Shown in pieces: positions 54,035-64,000 of a stretch of 64,000 bases of DNA (within the stretch, counting starts at the first letter, position 1; the number at the start of each line of letters is the position of its first letter). Origin of the DNA: Asterias amurensis (taxonomy: Eukaryota > Echinodermata > Asteroidea > Forcipulatida > Asteriidae); assembly GCF_032118995.1 (NCBI RefSeq), contig NC_092668.1:14921501-14985500 (forward strand), written 5' to 3'. The notes under the pieces were generated by a model. It was not told the origin of the DNA, searched no databases, and worked only from the letters and a program-made list of their open reading frames with translations. The position numbers and the translations under genes were made by a program.

Positions 54035-54396
54035 AAAGCCATTGGGCACTTTCGGTAAACAGTATTGTGCAAAGGCCCACACTTCGTGTATCACTACTGA
54101 TATAAAAAATAAAAAACCTGTGAAAATTTAGGCTCAATCGGTCATCGGAGTCAGGAGAAAATAACGGGGAAAACCCTCCCTTGTTTCCGCACGTTTCACG
54201 TGTCATGACATGTGTTTAAAATAAATCTGTATTTCTCGATTGATAATTGTTTTAATGTTTTCTCGAAAAGTAAAGCATTTCATGGAATAATATTTCAAGG
54301 GAAGTCTTTCACCATTACCTTCTGTAAACCCTGTAAGTTGTTTGTAAATCTGTGAACTTTTATTTTTTTCTGTGCCGAAAGTGTTTAATGGCTATA
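54035..54396. mobile_element. MITE, family B copy
   Basis: AAAGCCATTGGGCACTTTCGG at the left and CCGAAAGTGTTTAATGGCT at the right correspond to the ends of 19348-19721, as does the interior TCATGACATGTGTTTA. It lies within the presumed 3' UTR of the synthetase. Confidence 0.75.
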
Positions 54397-57300
54397 GTGT
54401 ATAAAGCAATTTCGTTGACTGAAAAACATAGGGGAAAATATAATTTTTGTAACAATACTTGTATATTTTTGGTAAATTTTACTATTATTTTCCAAGTCTT
54501 CTTTCTCAGTTTGTTCAGATTAATGTTAATCTGTAATACTCGGGTGTCTGCCGAAATGTGCGGTTTTTTATATATTGGTTTATTCTCTACACTACAAAAG
54601 TTTTAATAAAAGTTTGACATTAAATATATTTTGAAGGTTGAATGAGATTAGAGATGTAGAAACGTTTAATCGGACTTGATATTCTGAAATTAAATATGGT
54701 GTACTCTACTAGTTGAGTTCAAAGAATGTTTGTGTATACTTTCCTTTGTTTTCAGGTAGGATCATACGAGAAAGGGTAAATTCTATCCGAAAGACCCCTT
54801 GTTTTAAAGATGATAATGGTAGTAAGCATCCTGCGAAATGATTTACTTATAAATGACCGGTTGATTAGAAATCATTTGAAGTTCATGTAAATTTAACTTT
54901 CCAAAACTCCTGCATGGGTAGTTATTGAGACCATACTGTGCTACCGATTCGGTGATGCTGTTCTTATCCAATGTCACCTCGTATCGCTAAATGTGGTCAA
55001 CTTGTAGATGGTTTTGACGTTCTTGGTACATATATATATATAGAAACTCTCATGGGCGATATTTATTGTGTCATTCTTGACTATTAGCCCATAAAGCAGC
55101 ATTGCTTTAAACTGGCTTTCACATTAGCTTATGGCATAACGTTTTGCACGTTGTTATATTTTGATGAACACTTCATGTGTCTGCGCTTTCAAAACATACC
55201 TTGAAACCTCTGTAACAGAAATAATTTAATTGAATTACATGACATTTACAGGCATGCAAGAAACCACATTGGTCACGTGGTAGACTACCGTAAGAAATCC
55301 AGGATTGTGACAAAGGCCCCTTTCTTAGTACAAAAATATAAACCAATTAAACATTGCAATCATTGGACTATGTGCCGGAGTCCTGGTTAATTGAAAAGTC
55401 GAATTAATTCGATTCTATCTCTTCCGCCCTAAACACATTATTCAGAATCGATAATCTACAGAACATGGAAGTTCAGTTAGAAAGGGATCATTGACATCTG
55501 TTCTGATAATTCAGTTAAAGTATGTTGATAATTAGTATGGATGCGGTATCGCCAAAGAGAATAATTATTCGTCTGTTCTTTGCCCGCAGGGATCACCAAT
55601 TAATGAAGTACTGAACATAAGATGATGAATAAGTACTACTGATTACGAGTCATTTCGACTGTTGCGAATATTCAATTGATTTCATTTTCGGTTGGATTTG
55701 TGAGGTTTTTTCCCCTTTCTCTGGAGCCAATCGGTTTTGTATAAAATTGATCTGATATCGTTTATTGCACTGATATAAACACATTGAATTGAACTACCCT
55801 AGATTCAGAAGTTGGTAGACATCAGTTTGGAATCAACTTAATAACTAGAGGTAATAACTTTTCAGGTACAAATGTTGCTTTAAAGGGGTTGTCTTAAGCT
55901 CAAACTCAGTTTTGTGATGCACTCATTTTCTGATAGATATACATGTAGTCTTTATGATAATGGAGTGAAAGTACAGTTCTTTAACCCTACTTTATAATGA
56001 TGTATTATGCTATTGGATTTGATACAATTCTCTATAGTGCAAATTTTGTCAACATCCAATGACCTCGCGTTACAAATTATGCGTTTTATTTTATTTATTT
56101 ATTTATTTTAAATCTTCGGACATACTTCTTTGTTGGCAGGGGCCGTCCAGGGTAAGGCAAAAGTTTTAAAAACTGTCATCAAAGCGATGTGCCCTCCCAG
56201 ACCCCTCCAACAAAAAACATACATGTTACAAAAAATACAGAAAATAAAAGCATGAATTTTAAAAATGTAGATAATAACATTTAAAAGTACAAAACGCCAC
56301 ATTCAAATAAAATGTTTTTGTTCGAGAAACTTTTCATTCCTGTATTTTATATCTGAATTTCAATGCTACACAAGTCAAACTGACACAAACATTTATCTTT
56401 AGAAATGCAGAGTTTATGGCGTCTTGGTTCAAGTTTAACTCGCGAAGAGTATCACATTAATTAAATGCCAGTTAACATTATTTTTACGTGAATAAAACTG
56501 TTTTTTGTTCTCACTTTAAAGGCGTTTATCTAAAGAAAAAGGAGTCTCTTCATTCATGGGGATCTTCTCTTTATTCATATCACACGGTACAAATACGCGA
56601 AACCAATGGCAACAAATCCACATTCTGTGCATTGTTTCCTGTTCTTTCCTGTAGCCTCACTGTAAACATGCCCCAAGGTATTTCTCAGTTACTCCCGGCA
56701 TCCAGTGAGGTACTTGACAGTTTCGGCAAACCAGGCATTCCCTTGTCGAGAGTATAAGTGAAGAACTATCTTATGAATCTGAGATAAAAAGCAGCACTTC
56801 AGGGGGCGGGGGCGGGGGGGGGTGGGAGGAGTCTGCCATAACTGAGCTCTGAGTAGGACCGTTATTTTTTCGTCTTGGCGCCGAGTGTCCCTCGGTTACC
56901 TCTTCCCGTTTTACGATATGAAATTCAAGCATAGTGCTTATGAGCGAACCGTCTCTATCGTCAAAATGCTCAAGAAGTTCACCCAAAAGAAACCATTCAT
57001 TCAGTACGGGAAACAATTCCTGATGGCAAGTGTTTTTCAAAATGCATGTTATTTTAACTTTTGTTTTAAAGTATAAACTTCAGAGTGCGGATGAATTTCG
57101 AAATATGTCTACACTAAAGTGTCATTCACGCGTATACATTCCCACATTGTCGTTGGTTTTCCATAGAGTACTAATATTCTTTGGAAAGCTTGGATTTTAA
57201 AAGACACAAAAATCAACTCATCAAATTTAAAAACACGACCGCGTCACTCTGCTGTTTTTTGTTTGTTTGTTTTTTTTGTTTTTTTTTTTTTTTTTTGGGG

Positions 57301-59894
57301 GGGGGGGATTTGAACCAACGACTTGGCCAATCTAAGAGCGTTATAGAATGTGACACCAAAATTTATAGACCACCGAGATTAGCGGTAGCTAGAGGCAGGT
57401 CATATGTTTTAGCAGCGGGTACCACAACAATTTTAAGGTATATCTCTTTACAAATTACTTGTCAATGTACAATTGATATTTTTCTTTCTTAGACAGACAT
57501 TTGCTGGGAATAATTGTCCCCATTGCAGACTGATTGCATATCGGAATACGTAGAGTACAAACCCACCCTTGACTAGGCCCTCCATTCATGTAAGCATATT
57601 CCAATAAATGAATGAAAAGGATCTTCTTGAACCAAGCGCGGTTTCAGATCAGAGAGTCTCGAGTTTCTTCGGGCTAGTGACAATTCAACAACAACGCTGA
57701 TCTAATTCTTAGACCTGTCTCGGTGCATGAAAGTTGAAGTTATTCGTGCCGGCATTTTGGTTCCCAGACATTTCCCGGAATGACAGTCTTCTGGATTATA
57801 AATCATCTTGAATGTGCTCCCTTTACCGTGAAGAACGCATTTTGTGTTTTTCTCCATTTACCTTCTAAGGACCTTACACACGATTTCGTATATTTTGCAA
57901 AAAAAAAAAAACATTCTTACCCCAACAAGAAAGGGAAAACATGGGAACACGATTGGAAAAACCCCCAAAGAGAAACTCTATTGCAACTCTTTTTTTAAGC
58001 AGCGATAAACCGGCATAAACGACAACTACTTTTGCTTACTAGCAAATTATTGCTAAAAAATATCTGAAAAGTGTGACTCCTGTGTGATGTGCTAGAAAGC
58101 TAGCGAGAAACGCAGTGAACATAAGCCGGTTGTTCTTTTTCGAGTAAAGTTACTTACTCTTAAAATGATGGTTTTGGAAAAAGATGTCAGTTTTTATCCC
58201 CCATTTTGAAGTTGAGAAACATAACTGTCAGACATGTTTCTTTGTATGTCTTATACGGACTGTTCTTGCGTGGAATCGGTGATATCCTAAAAAAGAAAGA
58301 AAGAAGAAAACAACTTTTCAAAACTGCACGTTGGCATAGCTTGGGACAGTCAAACGGTTTCAAAAATCAAAGGTAAACTTGCCATTCAAACTAAATTAGT
58401 TATATTGACCGAGGAGTCTGCAATGAATTTCCTGCACGAATATTCATTTCAAACTGTTCATGACACAGAAAATGTCAGATGCCGTCAAATGTCATGACGT
58501 ATTATTACAATCAAAGTCGGCCCTTTTTCTTTTCATTGTCTCATTATTAACTTCCTCTTGTCACAACATCGACTGGAACTTGAAAGCTGCGTCAATATGA
58601 GTCGAGAATTTCTGACGTGTTTGGAGAGATGTTTCCGCAAAAACCAGCATTCTCTGTTTATTGTACCGGGTAGCTAGCGCGAAATGTTCCGTATGAATGT
58701 TGCACTTAATGTCAGCCAACATAAGCCGGATAATCCGTCAAACTAATCCGGCTCGTCTTGTCACCTAGGAATGCTTCTTATTGCGAGGTGGGGGGGGGGG
58801 GCATGATGAAGTCAGTAGTGACTGGAATTGATTGGCCAGCTAATCTAACCTTAACCTGATCTAACCGTTTTAAGATTGAAGACGATTTGTCGATGGCAAT
58901 GACCTGAAACTCCAGCTCACAGTTTCGAGATTTTAAAGATGAATGGTAGTCTGGTTTGACATTAACCGACAGGCTTTCGTAGTACCTTCGTCATACCTTT
59001 ATTGAGGAGTTTTTCCTGCTTACCATTGGTCATGTTTGCTTACCAATTAACTAATTGGGCTTTTATAGGGTCCATGGGCTGATGTTTGTTTATTGGTTGT
59101 TGTGTCGTGATTTGATTTTACTTGTTATCCGTACAAGATCTCCTTTTTAAAAACAAGTTCAAGGTTTATGGGGGTCAGGGAAGTGACCGTTTGGTTAACA
59201 AACTTTTTTTTTTCTTCTTGTGTGAATTGCTGTCTTTGGTTATTTCACTGCAGGTTGAAAGTCTCGATTGTCGCACTGGTCCGATTTACGCCGTGGCGGG
59301 CGCTATTTTACGGATTGACGGTTTAACACTTTCATGTAGCTCTGTAGGCCCCTATTCTGCAAGAATTCGTAATGCCCTAAATATATAAAACATGAGTCTC
59401 ACAAGAAAGTGTAGCATTACGAGTGAACAACCAGCACTCATAATTGCGTCTAAAACGGTCTTAGTGTTGTTTGGTCTCTTCAAAATCTGGAGTAAAGTTG
59501 ACTGCTCACTTTAAAGTTATATCATCTCAATATACAACCATTGATAACACGGATTTGTTTTTATATATTTTAATATTTGGGTTATTATAATGGAAAATGC
59601 AAGCGGGTGCTCATTTGCATTCTTATTACTAGTGATATGTAACAACTTACAAAGTATATAAAAATCGCTGAAAAATGCTGTATCATAATTTTAAACATTT
59701 TTCGGAACGCTCACATTTCATTTCTTAAGGATCGTAATTGCAATTCTAGTCTAATAGGCGGGTTACGTAAATCTGACGCACGCTGACGTGATCATTGACG
59801 CCATTCGATCAAAACACCGAACAGCCTTTTGTCACCAAAAACTATTGCATATAAATAAATGAAAATGTTGTTTTTGTATTGATTGTTTTTTGGG

Positions 59895-59972
59895 GTTTTT
59901 GTTTGTTTGTTTGTTTGTTTGTTTGTTTGTTTGTTTGTTTGTTTGTTTGTTTGTTTGTTTGTTTTTGTGTTT
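59895..59972. repeat. (GTTT)n microsatellite
   Basis: A run of roughly 17 GTTT units, nearly perfect. Reading frames across it on both strands are low-complexity artefacts. Confidence 0.95.
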
Positions 59973-62315
59973 GTTTTGTGTTCAAAGAGCAAACCAAAAC
60001 CCCGACAAGGTCAATGAACAAATCGAGTAAGGATGAAGACATCTCGAAACGTCGACTAATGATCTCAAGTATAGCTGATCAGCTATGTATTAATGGTGTC
60101 GCTTTTCTTAGTATGCCCCGCACATCAAACTCTCATGTTTTTGCGGATAGGGGCCCGCGTGTGGAACAAAAACAAACCCTCGTTTTAATTGTAGTTTTCA
60201 TACATATCAATTAGGCTACAACATTACGCCTTACACGTCAGGGGGGTCCTAAAGACGGTAATTCGACACCCTTTCTTGAGAGGTCCTGAAATTGCTGGAC
60301 CTGTCGAGAGCATGAAGGTAACAATTTGCAAGTTTAATAGAGCACAAACTGTTATTGGAGATCTTTGCGCACAGGTATACCCTCATTACTCAAGCCCATA
60401 CTGTCTTTGTAGGCCGCGCGGTCTTTTCCTTCCAATGTTGTGAATTTACAACATTGAATATTTATTAATGGAAAACTGAAGTCCAATGGTGTTTTCATGT
60501 ACAGTTACTGGTTTTGACTTCACGGCAATGGTGAAAGCAAGGCAACCAATGATTCTGATGTCACGTTTGTATGGATAAGAGGCAACAACAACAACAACAA
60601 ACAACAACAACAGTATAAACTCTGTTTTGTTTATAATATTTCTGATTACGCATTTGCTTCGCACATTCGCCTGTATCCCCATGGTAATCATGAGTTGTGA
60701 TTTTAAATCAACTACATTTTCGCGCTGTTTGTTGGCGAGCTGATTAAGTCGTTCGATACTACACAGCACGAGACCTGAATTTACCTTTAAGTTCAAGTTG
60801 TGACCTAAGTAAAGTTTGGGAAGATGGGCTTTGATAAAAAGTGGCAAAAGATGACAAGTCTCAACCTAACGTGTAAACTGCGATTGTTAGACACTTTCGG
60901 TGCATGTGTTATCATCTCACCTTCGAGAAAGACTCAATAGGGTCGAAATAACAAGCCATTAACTTTCTTTATGATCCCAACATCATTGGGATGACCGATT
61001 ATAGGCTGAGAAAATCGCGTCATTTTCTAACACCTTTCCTACATTGCTTTTAAGATGCTTGGTGTTGCTCTAGTAAATCGTCTAAACAAGATAATAAGTT
61101 CACACGTTGACTTTTAATTCTTGCATAAAGCAAGTGAACTTGGAGAGGTTAAATGTCTCGACACCGGTGGTCTAAAGTGATGTATGGCACTTCAGGAGCT
61201 CTGTAAGTAAGAACAAACACTCAAATTAGTCCATAATTATTATTTATCCAGCAAGAAACAACACTACAATACAGAACTCCCATATGGGCCTGTAGCAGCT
61301 CAAGCAAAGCTAGACCTGCTGCCTGCGGGCCTTGACCCAGAAGCACTGAACCGGATCCTGGGGTCAGGATAAACATGAATGAGTTAGAGAACCCTTGAAC
61401 CATAGAGGGATCTTGACCCAAGAAGTGTCGTTGTGCATTGTCGGGTAAAACACACACAATTCATGAGAATTTCTAGTGAGTGATAAAACACAAGAGAAAA
61501 AGTTACGATAGTGATTGAGACGTATGAAGACATCGCCCCTTACATCTGTTTGAATTCAACCTGACACAAGAAGTCCTCGGTGTTCTAGAAATGGCTGAGG
61601 ATGAACGAGCAATTCTTAGTCAATCAAGCAAACTGTATCTCGGCTATTGGACTATGACCAACCAGTACTTATTTAGGTCTCAGCGATGGAGACGTCGATG
61701 GCTTCTAACTCAACGGCTGTTTCATGAATAAAACATCGCCTGCGGCGCTGCGCGGGAGCGTTATCGGACACCAAAAAGCTACCGAGTGACCAGAGATCTG
61801 ATTGGACGTGAATATCGTGAAGTTGCCCCACAATCAGGGAAGGTTCGATGTCAGAAAACATCCAAACTGGAAGCTTCCCTGTGTGAGATTTTGTCGGGTT
61901 CTGTCGCCCCTCGACACTTAGCCAACACAAGTACAAACAGGGTCAGTTTTAATTCCTCCATGTACGCCGTGCTATAACCGTATGGCACTCACAGAGCGAC
62001 TGAGATGATTGGCGTAAGGCACCCACACATACAAACATTTCATTAATCTGTGTGCAGTTGTCGGACCATCTCTCACGAACGTCCAAGCAGTTAATTAGAA
62101 GCGAGGATTCTTTGACTCTCGAGAAGAGAGTTACAGCCGGTTGCAGACTTCAGTTTTACCCAACAACGTCAATGGCCGACAGGCAACCAATTTGACCATT
62201 GGTGAGTATTTCTTTTCACTAGTAGTATATAGAATCTTAGATTGAACGTCAACTAAATGTTGCTAATGTAGCCTTTTGCTTAATTGTGCCTAATAAACAG
62301 TGAAGTCGGCCATCT

Positions 62316-62398
62316 TGTGTGGGATTCGAACCCACAGTCGTTCCAATTCAATGGTCGCACTGTTAATTCATTGACGAAAGGCCAGCAGTTTTAGGCCT
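62316..62398 (-). mobile_element. tRNA-like SINE fragment
   Basis: On the minus strand the B box is GTGGGTTCGAATCCCACAC with a strong T-arm, and an A-box-like part lies about 50 bases upstream. The acceptor and D-arms are poor, so I read it as SINE-derived and not as a tRNA gene. Confidence 0.5.
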
Positions 62399-64000
62399 AA
62401 GTTTATTTATGTTGTTTGGCACTTGGCTGCAAATGTTACGTAATGAATGCCATTTGATGTGCTGTCTTTTTCAATTCGTCTTTGTGTGAAGTGCTAAACT
62501 GTGCAAACCACGTGACCAGTTAGTCAGCGAAATATGTTCACAAGAGAAATTCCTTTCAACTCTGTGTCGGATTTCCCATAACATCCAAGCATACATGGCT
62601 CGAAAGCTTGTTTTATTTTATGAATAAAAAATAACTCCGACGACCCCTTGATCGTTCCGTCCCTCGATCCAAACACCTATTTATATCCAAACCTAGTTTC
62701 TAGAAAAGGTCTTGTAATATTATCCATTCCCCTGTGTTAGAGTAAACTTAAACCCCTCTGGCCCATCCTTAGAAACATGTCCAAACTTTCTTTCCCCCAC
62801 CCCCTGTTTTCCTAATAAGTAATGTTTAAAACATCCGATCTTGAAGATAAACACTTATTCTATAGTCAGAGATAATATTCCAACACCGATAATCATTCAT
62901 CAACAAGGAAGCGAGGTCAGAGGAACTGCGTAGTGATATTTTTGACACCTAGCGATGAGCAGGCCACCGACCGCGTCACTCTCGGGTTACTCTTTTCTAA
63001 CACTTTATTTTGACCCAAGATAACTGCAAGGACTTCCCATGGTGTTTCGTTACTCAATAAATTGATAATTTTTATCTCTTACGTTGACGCTAACAAACGC
63101 TAACAAATGACATAAGAGACAATTGTTTTTAATAATCTGTATCAGAGAAACATATCTGGTAATGGATGAACCACATCATGAATGACGAACTCCGGCTGTG
63201 GCTTTGCTTCCTTCTAGCCGCAGTCAAAGTCGCTGGATTCAGACTCTGTCCTGCTGCCTCGTGATTGGTTGAGAGCGAGTCACATGATGTCCCTTTTTAA
63301 CGTAAAAAAGTGCGACGCGCGACGAACTATCTGTATTCTATATATAGCAACCAATGTGTCTTACCATATCAACCAAATGTACTATACCCATAGCAACCAG
63401 TGTCTTATATCCGTAGCAACTTCTTGGTGTCTGGACATCTGCTTTAAATCCGTGTTTCGTAATGGTTTTTAGTCTCAATGGTTTTTTGCGTGAGTCCTCT
63501 TTTTTGTGACGTCACAGCTGGTTGCTGTAGTGCCAATTTAAAGGTAGAACAAGTCTGATTATAACCACAGCTTTCCATCGCTTGGATCACCAAACTCTCC
63601 ATTGCCTCACGGAGTCTCTCTATTTGCTTATATCTAAGCATCCCTTAGGGTGTTCTCATTCACAGTACCCCAAACATCAATTAATTCTCTATACATTGGA
63701 AATATTTTCATATGGTTGTCTATAAACATGGGAGTGCACCTGTAGCGCCCAGCAAACTCAATCGACTGACGCCATCTGGACACGTGTCCACCCTACAGGC
63801 CGTAACGTCTTCCATCGTGTAGAAATCGACTTATTGTCCGCAGGGTTTAGTCACGAGTGGTCTTGAATAGATAGAAACATAATCAGGAATACTTTGAACC
63901 GAAGGGTTTTAGAAAATGGACCCTAGATGTGAACGATATACTTAAATCCATGAAAATTGCAAAAGTCTTATTTTTGTTTTACTCTTTGAGGCAACTGTTT

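Larger units (their letters stand above)
53141..64000. other. Region downstream of the synthetase, no supported gene
   Basis: The first 1.5 kb probably carries the synthetase 3' UTR, with a possible AATAAA at 54605-54610. Beyond it I find only short unsupported frames, a GTTT microsatellite (59895-59972), G-runs near 56805 and 58790, and tRNA-like SINE fragments near 57300 and 62316-62398. A donor-like ATTGGTGAGTA at about 62200 could end a first exon of a gene running off the window, but nothing else supports it. Confidence 0.5.

Noticed and set aside
60446-60847. A 133-aa minus-strand protein
   Set aside because: Its only notable segment is a hydrophobic run made by an AAC/GTT microsatellite. 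No splice context or family resemblance.
61221-61936. Minus-strand frames of 78 and 87 aa as exons
   Set aside because: I recognise no domain, the flanks show no convincing paired splice sites, and composition does not differ from the surroundings.
62150-62210. First exon of a further gene, from an ATGGCC near 62172 to a GTGAGT donor
   Set aside because: The frame from the ATG closes after seven codons. A lone donor motif is not enough evidence.

Overview
This window is animal nuclear DNA. Its genes are split by spliceosomal introns with GT-AG borders, introns are long and repeat-rich, and there are no operons or ribosome-binding sites. The gene complement, the dense load of short foldback and inverted-repeat elements ending in TTTAAA-type termini, and the tRNA-derived SINEs fit an invertebrate deuterostome. 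The dispersed repeats resemble ones I associate with echinoderms, especially sea stars. That assignment rests on recollection of repeat families and was not searched.

I could rebuild five complete protein-coding genes exon by exon. All keep frame from start to stop. (1) A clan-2 cytochrome P450 on the plus strand, 2798-9771, 9 exons, 508 aa. (2) A paralogous P450 on the minus strand, 11772-18023, 9 exons, 507 aa, tail-to-tail with the first. (3) A stearoyl-CoA (delta-9) desaturase on the minus strand, 21439-23870, 4 exons, 340 aa. (4) A second desaturase on the plus strand, 33515-35472, 4 exons, 346 aa, head-to-head with the first across 9.6 kb. (5) A long-chain acyl-CoA synthetase on the plus strand, 39154-53140, 19 coding exons, 663 aa. 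The interval 53141-64000 shows no gene I can support.

All five products act on lipids. The synthetase makes acyl-CoA, which is the desaturase substrate, and the P450s are ER enzymes of a group that includes steroid and fatty-acid hydroxylases. Whether the grouping is functional or accidental cannot be judged from one window.

The most unusual structure lies in and around the splice sites. In both desaturases the last intron carries tandemly duplicated 3' splice acceptors, and the upstream copies lead at once to a stop codon. In the synthetase, an acceptor plus the first codons of its exon are repeated five times at about 74-bp spacing, and only the last copy gives an open frame. The desaturase pair also has a near-identical core (exon 3, parts of intron 3, start of exon 4) between diverged ends, which suggests gene conversion.

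Mobile DNA includes a 5'-truncated R4/Dong-like retrotransposon with a restriction-like endonuclease domain inside TAA repeats, a deleted Tc1/mariner-like element with inverted repeats of about 220 bp, a foldback element with a 9-bp duplication inserted at a minisatellite, and many MITEs and SINEs. Minisatellites occupy several introns, including about 1.9 kb of a 24-bp CCCTAAACAC-containing repeat in P450 intron 7.
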